DNA of 15,418 nt from contig CALBPH010000057.1 of the NCBI GenBank assembly GCA_937899365.1, positions 1 to 15,418 on the forward strand, in the 5' to 3' direction. The position numbers and the translations under genes are program-made. The notes beneath the pieces are model-generated. The model made no database searches. It saw only the letters and a list, made by a program, of their open reading frames with translations, and was not told the origin of the DNA. This document shows positions 6,471 through 13,579 of the stretch, in pieces. This DNA comes from an uncultured Leptolyngbya sp. (lineage in GTDB: Bacteria; Cyanobacteriota; Cyanobacteriia; Phormidesmidales; Phormidesmidaceae). How positions within the stretch are numbered: the stretch's first letter is position 1; each line of letters begins with the position of its first letter.

Positions 6471-8438
6471 CTAACGTCCAGGCAACATTGCCATTGGGTT
6501 GACTGTCCCTCGGCTAGGAACATGGACTTCGAAGTGCAGGTGTGGTCCAGTGCTGTAGCCAGTACTACCCATATCAGCAATGTGCTGTCCTTGGGCGACT
6601 TGCTGACCAGCTCTAACTATGATCCGACTATTGTGTGCATAGCGAGTCATACTCCCATCAGCATGTCGAACCTCAACCAGGTTTCCATAGCCTCCTGAAT
6701 TCCAGCCCGCTCTCTCAACAACTCCAGGAGCTGCGGAGACAATTGGAGTACCAACAGGACCCGCTACATCAATTCCACGGTGCATGCGACCCCAGCGCCA
6801 GCCGTAACCGGAAGTAAGTGTGCCGTGGGTAGGCCATATATATCCGTTGAAATAATCAGGAGCTTCTGGTAAATACTCATCGGCTGACGGCAGAATAGGC
6901 ATCTCAGGGGATACCACCTGTCCAGCCGCTGGCGTCGGAGAAGATACATAAACGCTTGGATCAAGTGGAGCAGCCGCCAGTAATTCAGGGCTTTGGGACG
7001 GTTCATCCGATGAAAGCGCCCGCGCCTCTATCTGCCCTCCCTGCCCACCAGGGAATTGGGGATTGACGACAATGCTTTCAACAGGCTGGGGTGCCTGCCT
7101 TAAAGCAACAGTGTTCTCAGCTTCAAGAGAAGAACTAGCCTGCTGCGCAGAATTGACATCGGCTAAAAGCTCGGCTGTGTAAAGATCCTCAACCGGTGAC
7201 GCATTGGCTTCCGCCTCGACGGTAGATGCTTTCGATTCAAGAACCTCTCGATCACTGCGCAATCGCTGCAGAGTCTGGGAAGCATCAATAGGATTCTCAA
7301 TCGTTGACTGTAAGCGACTTAGGCGAGTGCCATCAAAACTACTCAACGAGGTTGATGCAGTTAATTCAGGAGTAGCTTGGGCAATGGAAACTGCTTCTTC
7401 TTCAACGGCTAGTTCCTTGACTACATCTTCCGGTAATGCAAGGGTGTCACCCTCTACGATGAAGTCAGGATCCTCTAGGCCATTAACTTCAGCAAGCTCC
7501 TCGGAGGTTGTTCCCAATGCAATCGCAATGTCTCCAACTGTATCGCCCTGACGAACCTCATAGGCTTGGAGTGCCGTATCGATGGCATCTGTAGAACTTG
7601 CAGGTTCTGGAGTATCAAGAGTAGCAACTGATAGCTCAGTCGGAGTGCTATCAACTGCGAGCAGATTGGATGCCTCGGCTTGAGCCAGTTCACGGGTCTG
7701 AGCTGTAGAAACCCGATTGCTTGAAGCCAACTGCTCCAAATCAGTCTGGAATCCATCAGCCTGTGAGACTATGCCAGCGGAACGAAGAGAAATGTCGCCA
7801 GTTAGTTCCTCAGTCGCAACAACAGCTGATTCCTCTTTGGCTTCAGTGGAAACTGATGGTTGTTGAAAACCTTCAGTAACGCTGCTATCGGACGTAATAC
7901 CTGCAACAAGTCTCTCAAGATTTGGCTTTTGAGCTTGGCTTGTGGCACTGCTCTGGACGCCTGGAAGTAAAGAAACTAGTGTTGGTTTTGCCGCTTCCTC
8001 GTTTGGAACCTTGATAACCTGGCCAACCTGTAGAGGAGCGTCAGGAGATATGCGGTTTGCGGTCTTAATGTCTTGAATTTCAACGCGATGCTCTTGGGCA
8101 ATTTGCCAAAGACTATCACCTTGCTCAACCGTATGATAGACGGCCAGCCTTTGAACACTCGAAGGTTGCCCGAGCTGGTTGTTTAGCACAGAGGGGAGCT
8201 GGGGCGATTCGCTTGAAGCTGCGGACGTTGTGGTAACAAAAGACCCAACTGCTGCGGTTGCTTCACTATCTGCGAATAAAACTCCAGATGCACCAAATGA
8301 GAGTGCAAGCCCTAGCATTGCGGCAGACTTCGATCTACCAGCATTTCCAGACGGAACTTGCTCGGTAACAGTAATCATGTCGGAAAAACATGAATGACTT
8401 GTTTCAGACTTGGGCTCCTGAGAATTTGCACGTTTCAA
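6471..8438 (-). CDS. LysM-LysM-M23 peptidase (cell-wall endopeptidase), TTG start
   Basis: A 655-residue envelope protein predicted to cut peptidoglycan cross-links or to act in septal/cell-wall remodelling (NlpD/EnvC-type). A hydrophobic segment (about 38-55, AAMLGLALSFGASGVLF) follows a charged N-terminus and looks like an export signal or anchor. Two LysM peptidoglycan-binding domains lie at about 101-145 (YHTVEQGDSLWQIA) and 293-336 (YEVRQGDTVGDIA), separated and followed by long Ser/Ala/Glu-rich, probably disordered linkers. The C-terminal M23 metallopeptidase domain (about 535-650) has HxxxD at His553-Asp557 (MHRGIDVAG), His602 (YAHNS) and HLH at 633-635 (GPHLHFEVH), so zinc ligands are intact. 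TTG 8438 is chosen because AGGAGG at 8451-8446 is seven bases upstream; the upstream TTG 8468 would place this ribosome binding site inside the gene. A structured leader precedes it. Confidence 0.92.
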   Translation of the reverse strand: MKRANSQEPKSETSHSCFSDMITVTEQVPSGNAGRSKSAAMLGLALSFGASGVLFADSEATAAVGSFVTTTSAASSESPQLPSVLNNQLGQPSSVQRLAVYHTVEQGDSLWQIAQEHRVEIQDIKTANRISPDAPLQVGQVIKVPNEEAAKPTLVSLLPGVQSSATSQAQKPNLERLVAGITSDSSVTEGFQQPSVSTEAKEESAVVATEELTGDISLRSAGIVSQADGFQTDLEQLASSNRVSTAQTRELAQAEASNLLAVDSTPTELSVATLDTPEPASSTDAIDTALQAYEVRQGDTVGDIAIALGTTSEELAEVNGLEDPDFIVEGDTLALPEDVVKELAVEEEAVSIAQATPELTASTSLSSFDGTRLSRLQSTIENPIDASQTLQRLRSDREVLESKASTVEAEANASPVEDLYTAELLADVNSAQQASSSLEAENTVALRQAPQPVESIVVNPQFPGGQGGQIEARALSSDEPSQSPELLAAAPLDPSVYVSSPTPAAGQVVSPEMPILPSADEYLPEAPDYFNGYIWPTHGTLTSGYGWRWGRMHRGIDVAGPVGTPIVSAAPGVVERAGWNSGGYGNLVEVRHADGSMTRYAHNSRIIVRAGQQVAQGQHIADMGSTGYSTGPHLHFEVHVPSRGTVNPMAMLPGR

Positions 8439-8445
8439 GGAATAA

Positions 8446-8451
8446 CCTCCT
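8446..8451 (-). promoter_or_regulatory. Ribosome binding site that fixes the TTG start of the M23 gene
   Basis: A perfect AGGAGG seven bases before TTG 8438. It is much stronger than most sites in this window and lies 30 bases after the 3' end of the structured leader. Confidence 0.85.
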
Positions 8452-8479
8452 AAATAACCAGCGTTCAACTGTTCGAAAC

Positions 8480-8614
8480 CAACTTGTCCCTATGCAGCTG
8501 CCCGCCAGCGGGTCGTTGACTACAAGTTGAATCAGGTAGACGAGGTGTACCGGCACTGAGCAAAAAAATGCCCTGCATTGGGTAAACACCCTTCGTACCC
8601 AACTTAGGCAAGTT
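8480..8614 (-). promoter_or_regulatory. Structured 5' leader of the M23 peptidase, candidate riboswitch (c-di-AMP/ydaO-like)
   Basis: Read on the minus strand, AACTTGCCTA (8614-8605) can pair with TAGGGACAAGTT (8492-8481), ten pairs with a two-base bulge, closing a domain of about 135 bases. The same 3' segment can instead pair with CAACTTGT (8529-8522), a perfect 8-bp local stem with 8487-8480, so the two folds exclude each other. Inside are a perfect 7-bp hairpin (8602-8596 with 8584-8578) and a 4-bp CCCG/CGGG hairpin (8512-8501). Pieces such as TTGCCTAAG, GGGTACGAAGG, GACCCG and CAGCT recall, in order, conserved parts of the ydaO c-di-AMP riboswitch as I remember it, and that class is known upstream of cell-wall hydrolase genes. 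The GGGGT core segment is not found, so assignment is tentative. Confidence 0.4.
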
Positions 8615-9189
8615 TACACGACTTAATCAAAAGATCAATCCTGCATAAAACAAGTTCCATTAGATTCTCTAAAATCAACATGAAATTGAATTTGCCATGG
8701 ATTTTTATTCTGACAAGGGGTTAAGTTCTTTAGTTGAAATCTCTTGAATCCTAGTGTTGGGAGTTGTTTAAGCTTTTTGCCTTTGTGTGATTACAGATGG
8801 AGTTTCGGGAAAAACAACCCTAGTTTTTGATGCTGTTCATGTTTTGGGGCAGTGTCCTCCAAAAAGCCTTCTTTCTTAGGCTGCCCAGTTATTTCACCCA
8901 TTTGATCGACAGGTGAACGCGCCTACGTCTTGAACGATATAGAAAATTTTTATCGCAGGAATGGGTTGTTTGTATCTTAGGTGACTGTCTTGGCGCCATG
9001 GTATACGGACGAAACAACCTGGATTTTGATGGGAAATCAGCCTGTATCGGCACTTGAGGATGGTACGGGCATGCTTCTAGCCACAGTGCATAGGCCAGGT
9101 TCATGCGATAGGGATATGCAGTTGTTTCTCTATATATCTATGAACCCATAGATATATAGTTTGCTGGAGACTATCGGCTGCGGTAGGCC
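8615..9189. other. Gene-free stretch between M23 peptidase and trmL
   Basis: No convincing coding region on either strand. The part near 8640-8760 should contain the promoter of the M23 gene (a TTGTCA on the minus strand at 8728-8723 is one candidate -35, without a good -10). It also holds a pair of diverged similar segments (8797-8832 and 8998-9031) and a perfect 13-bp hairpin at 9130-9159. The open frame at 8889-9104 minus has no ribosome binding site and no protein-like features. Confidence 0.6.
9130..9159. repeat. Perfect 13-bp inverted repeat with AACC loop
   Basis: CTATATATCTATG (9130-9142) and its exact complement CATAGATATATAG (9147-9159) flank a four-base loop. It lies 31 bases past the trmL stop codon. 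It is A/T-rich and lacks a T-run, so it may act as an mRNA 3'-end stabiliser, a weak terminator or a palindromic repeat. Confidence 0.75.
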
Positions 9190-9687
9190 CTACGGTTGCT
9201 TGTGTGATGCTGAACCCTCGGGGAGTGAGGTTAAGTGACCGATCTGGCGCAGTGCTTCAAACAACCCAACCGCTGCACATACTGACAGATTGCGGCTGCG
9301 AACGCTGCTATGGGGCAAGGGGATTTTGGCACGATATGCACACGTGTCTAGCACTGCTTTAGGCAGACCTTGACTCTCGCTACCAAATAAGAGCCAGTCG
9401 TCATCTTGATATTTAATCTCTACATAGCTATATGTGCTTTTGGCGGTAAATCCTATGAGCCTGCCACCTATGGAGTGTTGATACTGACAAAAGCTTTCTA
9501 CGTCTGTGTGGAGCTGTAAATTGACATGGGGCCAGTAATCTAAGCCTGCCCTCTTGAGGTATCGGTCACTAAGCTCGAAGCCAAGGGGCTCCACTAGATG
9601 CAGCTCAGTGGCAGTGGCGGCACAGGTTCGGGCGATATTGCCAGTGTTAGGTGGGATTTCTGGATGAACAAGAACGATTTTGGGCAT
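9190..9687 (-). CDS. trmL: tRNA (cytidine/uridine 34-2'-O)-methyltransferase, TrmL/YibK type
   Basis: A 165-residue SPOUT (SpoU class) methyltransferase. TrmL uses S-adenosylmethionine to methylate the ribose of wobble nucleotide 34 in tRNA-Leu isoacceptors; that this protein has the same target is inferred from its small size and lack of an N-terminal RNA-binding extension. Motif 1 is PPNTGNIARTCAAT (12-25), motif 2 LLFGSESQGLP (99-109), motif 3 IPLPHSSVRSRNLSVCAAVG (122-141), which together form the trefoil-knot cofactor site. ATG 9687 is chosen because the family starts at PKIVLVHPEIPPNTGN; the frame extends to TTG 9744 but the added 19 residues are not typical. No strong ribosome binding site is visible. 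Same strand as glutamate-cysteine ligase, 245 bases downstream of it. Confidence 0.9.
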   Translation of the reverse strand: MPKIVLVHPEIPPNTGNIARTCAATATELHLVEPLGFELSDRYLKRAGLDYWPHVNLQLHTDVESFCQYQHSIGGRLIGFTAKSTYSYVEIKYQDDDWLLFGSESQGLPKAVLDTCAYRAKIPLPHSSVRSRNLSVCAAVGLFEALRQIGHLTSLPEGSASHKQP

Positions 9688-9873
9688 TGACAGAATTATG
9701 AATAGTGGATTGTTGACGGCAACTTTTCCTAAATAGAGGCTCAAGGGCTATTGCGGATGGTCTTTATATAGGCGTTGCTAATCAATCGAGGTGAATTCTT
9801 GGCCGTTGTCACTTTTCAGGTGTCCTGATGTTGTGAAAGGGCTGATGTTGCTATGAAACTCCGATACTAGTCA

Positions 9874-9916
9874 CAAAAATAGGTGTCACAGCCAAGACGT
9901 TAGCTTTTTAGCTGTG
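9874..9916 (-). terminator. Possible terminator after glutamate-cysteine ligase
   Basis: On the minus strand CACAGC (9916-9911) can pair with GCTGTG (9892-9887) across an 18-base loop, with TTTTT (9879-9875) seven bases further. Short stem and long loop make this weak. Confidence 0.25.
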
Positions 9917-9932
9917 CTAGAGATTTGTCAGC

Positions 9933-11081
9933 TCATGCAGGCAAGCATAAATCACTCTGGAGTGCTTGTTCCTGCCGTTCCATGACTGTTGTGGTTTGAG
10001 CAATTACGTCAGAGACATCCATGCCGGCGTCAATTTGCTTTAACCAATTCTGTGACTGGTTACCTTCGCGTAAAATCTGTTTGATTGGGGTCAAGAAGCA
10101 GGCAATGCCCTCGGCTTTTGCGATTGGTAGAACTTCGTTGTAGATCTGCGTTATCCAATCGGAGGCCTTAATGGAGCGCCCGTCGTACCAATGGCGGAGT
10201 TGAGCATTCAGACTGGCCTTGGCTACGTGTTTTTCATTGTCAGTAATAAGAGCCAGTAGATCATCCTGTCGACTACTGCTGGGGAGTTGGCTAGAAAGGA
10301 GTGGATCTAGGCTTGGATCTTGTTGGAGTTGAAGAATGCGAGATTCTAGCAAAGCCGTAATGGCCAGTAAATGAATCGGGTCGGTGACTAGGTCTGAAAT
10401 TCTGATTTCGATCCGATTGAGATTGTAAGGACGACAGTCTCCGTTGGGGCGTACAGAAATCCAGAGATGGCGCACATTTTGCATTGTGCCTAGCTGAAGT
10501 TGGGCTTCTGTCCATTTAATAAAGTGATCGTGACTTTCGAAGAGGGGAACCTGTTTGGGGGTTTGAGGAAAGATGTGCCAGCGGGTGGAGTGATAGCCTG
10601 TGGTGCAGCTATCGAGAAATGGAGAAGATGCACTCAAAGCAAGTATGAGGGGGGCTTCCGCTCGAACTAAGCGGCATGCTCGCATAAGTACCTCTGGATC
10701 ACTAATGCCCAGGTTGATATGGATACTGGCAGTAACGACATCGGTGCCGTAGGTATTCTCGATATAAGCGTGATAAGGATTTTTAGGGTCAGAACGGTAG
10801 AAAACTTTGCTACTACCAGTGGATAGTGTGCTTCCGGGGATGAGGGTATAGCGTGAATCAAGGCTGTGTAAGAAGTGCCTTAAGCGGCGCCGGGGGGCAA
10901 CGAGTTCGCACAGTAATTGTTCGTTTTGCTGTAGAGGAGGGGTGGTGTATTCAACATTGCGACTATCTGGCTCTCGTACAAATCCGCTAACGGATTTAGT
11001 GATTTTGTCTGCTAGACCGACGATCTCTCCATCGGTGCGGCCAGTGTACATTTCAACTTCAAACCCTTTTGACAGCAGCAC
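9933..11081 (-). CDS. gshA: Glutamate-cysteine ligase, cyanobacterial type
   Basis: A 382-residue enzyme that ligates glutamate and cysteine using ATP, the first and rate-limiting step of glutathione synthesis in the cytosol. I recognise the cyanobacterial GshA family from LLSKGFEVEMYTG at the N-terminus, IVGLADKI, GFVREPDSRNVEYTTPP (about 35-50), the RLRHFLHSLDSRYTLIPGST segment and NLNRIEIRISD in the centre; this family is distinct in sequence from enterobacterial GshA. The start is GTG 11081, seven bases after a GGAG (11092-11089), and gives the N-terminus expected for the family. Upstream is a long intergenic space shared with a divergent gene. In this window it adds to the redox theme of the two peroxiredoxin-family genes, but is not linked to them. 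No glutathione synthetase gene is adjacent. Confidence 0.93.
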   Translation of the reverse strand: MLLSKGFEVEMYTGRTDGEIVGLADKITKSVSGFVREPDSRNVEYTTPPLQQNEQLLCELVAPRRRLRHFLHSLDSRYTLIPGSTLSTGSSKVFYRSDPKNPYHAYIENTYGTDVVTASIHINLGISDPEVLMRACRLVRAEAPLILALSASSPFLDSCTTGYHSTRWHIFPQTPKQVPLFESHDHFIKWTEAQLQLGTMQNVRHLWISVRPNGDCRPYNLNRIEIRISDLVTDPIHLLAITALLESRILQLQQDPSLDPLLSSQLPSSSRQDDLLALITDNEKHVAKASLNAQLRHWYDGRSIKASDWITQIYNEVLPIAKAEGIACFLTPIKQILREGNQSQNWLKQIDAGMDVSDVIAQTTTVMERQEQALQSDLCLPA

Positions 11082-11098
11082 GACGTTACTCCGAGTTA

Positions 11099-11663
11099 GG
11101 CGGCTTTTCTTTTAGAAACCGTGATACCTGTCCATATTAAAGGCTTGGGAGTGGACTGGATCTGTTGCTTAGGTTGGGGATTTAAGGATTTTAGTGAGCA
11201 TATTGCTCAGCGAGAATTGTGTATGTATGTGGACTGGTTGATTGGGGGGATGGGATGGGGCTTGATGGAACTATCCCTGGCTGAAAAAAAGAAGCATAGA
11301 GCCAATATATAGATAGGCTCATGGTCACAAGTGGCCATGATGAAAATCTGATTACATATATATAGAGAGAAATTCTAAATCGAGATATGCCAGTCTAGCT
11401 TGTATGGGGGCTTTTGTAGTAGGAGTTATACCCTTTGGGCGCAGACAGGCTTGTATGCGTGAAGTTCTCTTAGGTGGGGCACTCTATGGAAGTGAGGTCT
11501 GTCTAGTATGCTTATGTGAGTGATGCTATGGTCTAGTGCTCGGCTCCTATGGGAAAAGAGTGATATTTTTCTTTTATGGATGCGAATCTCGAAGGTAGAT
11601 AGGTTAAGCTACTAAGGAAATATACCTAGTGGCTGCTCTGCTGTTTTATAGGCTGGATTAACT
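11099..11663. other. Intergenic region between divergent gshA and START-domain genes
   Basis: About 570 bases without a convincing gene. The open frame 11121-11312 plus has no ribosome binding site and an unusual Trp/Gly-rich product. The region must hold promoters for both flanking genes, but no clear -35/-10 pair stands out. It contains GAGCC/GGCTC (11299-11320) and the near-perfect palindrome at 11319-11340, and two copies of the ATATATAG octamer that also appears in other gaps. Confidence 0.55.
11319..11340. repeat. 22-bp near-perfect palindrome
   Basis: TCATGGTCAC (11319-11328) and GTGGCCATGA (11331-11340) are complementary except for one T:G pair, around a two-base centre. Could be an operator for the divergent genes or part of an RNA hairpin. 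Confidence 0.5.
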
Positions 11664-12233
11664 GTGAGTCAGGACGCTTTATCGCTTACTCCCAATGCAG
11701 TACCTGATGACTCGGTCATTCGATTGAGTTCTTCTGTATGCCAGCAGGTAAGTATCAGAACTGAAAAGCTTTCGCCCCGGCAGCGGCAGATTGTGGCAAA
11801 TGTGGCCATACCCTGTGCGCTTGACCAGGTCTGGAGTGTTTTGACTGACTATGAAGGGCTAGCGGAGTTTGTCCCTAACTTGACCCGCAGTCGATTACTC
11901 AGTCGTCCTGATGGAGGCATTCGATTAGAGCAAATCGGTGCCCAGTGCTTTCTAAACTTTAAATTTTGTGCGCGCGTCATTTTGGATATGACGGAAGTTT
12001 TTCCTCGGGAAATAGGTTTCTCGATGGTTGAGGGTGATTTTAAGAAATTTTTAGGCCGATGGTCCTTGCAGCCAGCATTACTGGGTGAGCAGACTGCTAC
12101 TGTGCTCTCCTATGAGCTCATTGTGCAGCCGCCACTGGCAATGCCTGTTCAGCTGATAGAACATCACATTTGTCATAACCTGACTCAAAATTTGTTAGCT
12201 ATTTGCGATCGCACCACACAGCAATTTGCCTAA
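11664..12233 (+). CDS. START/SRPBCC-fold protein (cyclase/dehydrase, Coq10-like)
   Basis: A 189-residue protein whose residues from about 38 onward match the SRPBCC (polyketide cyclase/dehydrase, ribosome-association toxin RatA/Coq10-like) fold: RQIVANVAIPCALDQVWSVLTDYEGLAEFVPNL is the family's typical first strand and helices, followed by RLEQIGAQ, and the C-terminal long helix near ELIVQPPLAMPVQLIEHHI. Such domains bind hydrophobic ligands in a deep cavity; the ligand here cannot be named. No signal peptide or membrane segment is seen. The first 35 residues are not part of the fold. GTG 11664 is the first start in frame, with only a weak GGA upstream. A HIP1 octamer lies at 12205 near the 3' end. 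No partner gene is adjacent. Confidence 0.85.
   Translation: MSQDALSLTPNAVPDDSVIRLSSSVCQQVSIRTEKLSPRQRQIVANVAIPCALDQVWSVLTDYEGLAEFVPNLTRSRLLSRPDGGIRLEQIGAQCFLNFKFCARVILDMTEVFPREIGFSMVEGDFKKFLGRWSLQPALLGEQTATVLSYELIVQPPLAMPVQLIEHHICHNLTQNLLAICDRTTQQFA
12205..12212. repeat. HIP1 octamer
   Basis: GCGATCGC near the 3' end of the START-domain gene. Confidence 0.9.
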
Positions 12234-12249
12234 CCACTCACTGAGTGTC

Positions 12250-12268
12250 ACCGATGCGAGTCGGTTTT
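12250..12268 (+). terminator. Candidate terminator after the START-domain gene
   Basis: ACCGA (12250-12254) pairs with TCGGT (12261-12265) around a six-base loop and runs into T residues (12264-12267). A short CACTC/GAGTG hairpin precedes it at 12235-12247. Short stem, so moderate support only. Confidence 0.4.
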
Positions 12269-12538
12269 CCCCATTAAACGTTTTGAGATTTTCTGATCTT
12301 TTATATATAGAGTGGTTTGTCACAGAGCTTTGCTTAGTGGCAAATGTTTTGGTGCATTAGGGCATTTGTTCGCTAGCCATTGTCCCTTAACAGCATTAGG
12401 AACTAAGCCTGGTCCTAACCAAGGTGACCAATACTAGACTTAGGTTCTTGCTGCGTTGTCAGAAAACTAAGGCGGGAGCTGATTTGGCGCGGCTAACCCT
12501 GCAAACGCTTCAGCATATGCAAACATTGACTTTAAAAG

Positions 12539-12576
12539 TATTGAGGCCACAGACTAAGTAATCTGTGGCCTCAATA
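12539..12576 (-). terminator. Intrinsic terminator of tRNA-Glu
   Basis: A perfect 15-bp stem (12539-12553 with 12562-12576) with an eight-base loop, seven bases after the tRNA 3' end on the minus strand, followed by CTTTT. The G+C-rich core GGCCACAGA/TCTGTGGCC makes it stable. Confidence 0.8.
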
Positions 12577-12582
12577 TGTTGA

Positions 12583-12655
12583 TACCCCCAGGGGAATTCG
12601 AATCCCCGTCGCCTCCGTGAAAGGGAGGTGTCCTAGGCCTCTAGACGATGGGGGC
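12583..12655 (-). tRNA. trnE-UUC: tRNA-Glu (anticodon UUC)
   Basis: A 73-base tRNA without encoded CCA. Acceptor GCCCCCA pairs with TGGGGGT, discriminator A; anticodon arm CCTCC-CTTTCAC-GGAGG gives UUC; T arm CGGGG-ATTCGAA-TTCCCTG region. In cyanobacteria glutamyl-tRNA-Glu also feeds tetrapyrrole (chlorophyll, haem, bilin) synthesis through glutamyl-tRNA reductase, so its strong promoter fits high demand; that link is established for the family of organisms, not seen here. Confidence 0.97.
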
Positions 12656-12685
12656 ATGAAGCCTTTCTCTCTTAGGGCCTTTATA

Positions 12686-12715
12686 AATATACAAATGAGA
12701 GGGAATTAATGTCAA
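12686..12715 (-). promoter_or_regulatory. Strong sigma-70-type promoter of tRNA-Glu
   Basis: On the minus strand TTGACA (12715-12710) is a perfect -35 box and TATATT (12691-12686) matches the -10 box at five of six positions, with 18 bases between. Expected start near 12679, about 24 bases before the tRNA. A G+C-rich GGCCC lies at the expected start region, as often seen for stringently controlled stable-RNA promoters. Confidence 0.8.
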
Positions 12716-12773
12716 ATTTTTGGCGGTAGTTTTTTCTGATGTTTTCCATTTGAGATACTGCTGCTGGAGGTCA

Positions 12774-13055
12774 TTAGTCTAATTTCCGACAGTTTCGTAG
12801 GCGAATGAGCTGGCGACGCATTTCCGGAGAAGCTTCTAGGGCTTGAATTGCATGGATATCGATTTGGGATTCCAGGGATTCTAGATACTCATCATCACCA
12901 TAGGCATAGGCATCGACCAATGTTTCTATGAGGGCGCTGTTATCACGCTCGTCGATGGCTACTTGATCCTCAATGATCCGAAACTTAAGACGCACCTCAC
13001 ATTCATAGATATTAACGTTGTCGTTCTGGTCCGATATGTTGAAGGATGTTGCCAT
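12774..13055 (-). CDS. Small acidic conserved-looking hypothetical protein
   Basis: A 93-residue soluble protein starting MATSFNISDQND. I do not recognise a named family. The first half alternates hydrophobic and polar residues (VNIYECEVRLKFRIIED), as in beta strands; the second half is strongly acidic and helical-looking (ALIETLVDAYAYGDDEYLESLESQ), ending in a basic RRQLIRLRNCRKLD tail. No signal peptide, membrane segment or metal motif. The frame extends to TTG 13085, but ATG 13055 is preferred because the extra ten residues have no support; neither start has a clear ribosome binding site. Composition and codon use look like a real gene rather than chance. It stands alone between tRNA-Glu and an A/T-rich gap. 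Confidence 0.7.
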   Translation of the reverse strand: MATSFNISDQNDNVNIYECEVRLKFRIIEDQVAIDERDNSALIETLVDAYAYGDDEYLESLESQIDIHAIQALEASPEMRRQLIRLRNCRKLD

Positions 13056-13085
13056 AAGGTTGTTTAGACTATGTGAGCAAGGCAA

Positions 13086-13460
13086 AAATAGTTACCGTAC
13101 TTGAAGATTGCTATATAAATAAATCCCGCTTTTTTGCATTTTGTAACATCAGGTTGAATTGATTTTGTGAATGTTTGAAGGGAAGAATTGAGGGTAAAAA
13201 ATAAAATTAATTGTATTCAATATAGGCTTTGAATTTAAATATTGAATCTGCTTTTTAAAATCTAAAACTATTGATATCAGTCTGCTTTTGGCGCTTTTGT
13301 TGGTTGAATATCAGGTTTTTTACAAGCTTTTGTTGAATTTATACATAGATTTTCTATTGATTAAATTTGATTTTTGCTTTGGATAGAGAGTTGTCACTGA
13401 TGGATTAATTACATCAGATAAAAAGAGCCTTTTGTCTATGATAGATAGCAACTTTCTGAG
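13086..13460. other. A/T-rich intergenic island
   Basis: About 375 bases visibly poorer in G+C than the flanking genes, with no plausible coding region. It contains repeated short words (GCTTTTGTTG at 13301 and 13325, TTGAAT several times) and, at its right end, a possible promoter: TTGTCA at 13391-13396 with a weak TCAGAT 17 bases later, the spacer holding the dyad CTGATG/CATCAG (13397-13417). Confidence 0.55.
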
Positions 13461-13481
13461 CTAAGGGGAGGTGAAGCCGGC

Positions 13482-13553
13482 ATGATGGCAGCTGATGAGG
13501 AATATGGGGGGCTTGCAAGTTGTGATGGCTCTCAGATAATGGAGGTTTTCTGA
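13482..13553 (+). CDS. Short ORF 1 (23 aa) in the CPBP gene leader
   Basis: ATG 13482 opens a 23-codon frame (MMAADEEYGGLASCDG...) preceded by GGGGAGG (13465-13471) at ten bases. Its TGA overlaps the ATG of the next short ORF (TGATG, 13551-13555). The product is too short to classify. It could be a leader peptide coupling translation to the downstream protease, or chance; the pairing of two good ribosome binding sites makes it worth recording. Confidence 0.35.
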   Translation: MMAADEEYGGLASCDGSQIMEVF

Positions 13554-13579
13554 TGGGCGAGCGACCTGAGACAGCGTAA
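13553..13579 (+). CDS. Short ORF 2 (8 aa) coupled to short ORF 1
   Basis: ATG 13553 with GGAGG at 13541-13545, an ideal seven-base spacing, opens only eight codons (MGERPETA) before TAA. A strong site serving such a short frame suggests a leader or uORF role, or that the site initiates something I cannot see. Confidence 0.3.
   Translation: MGERPETA

Noticed and set aside
8889..9104. Minus-strand 71-codon frame
   Set aside because: No ribosome binding site, no recognisable domain, odd basic composition (SRRRRVH); likely chance.
9130..9159. Hairpin as an intrinsic terminator for trmL
   Set aside because: A/T-only stem without a following T-run; kept as an inverted repeat of unknown role.
11121..11312. 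Plus-strand 63-codon frame
   Set aside because: No ribosome binding site; Trp/Gly-rich sequence resembling random translation. I also considered a small photosystem subunit, but no membrane-spanning pattern fits.
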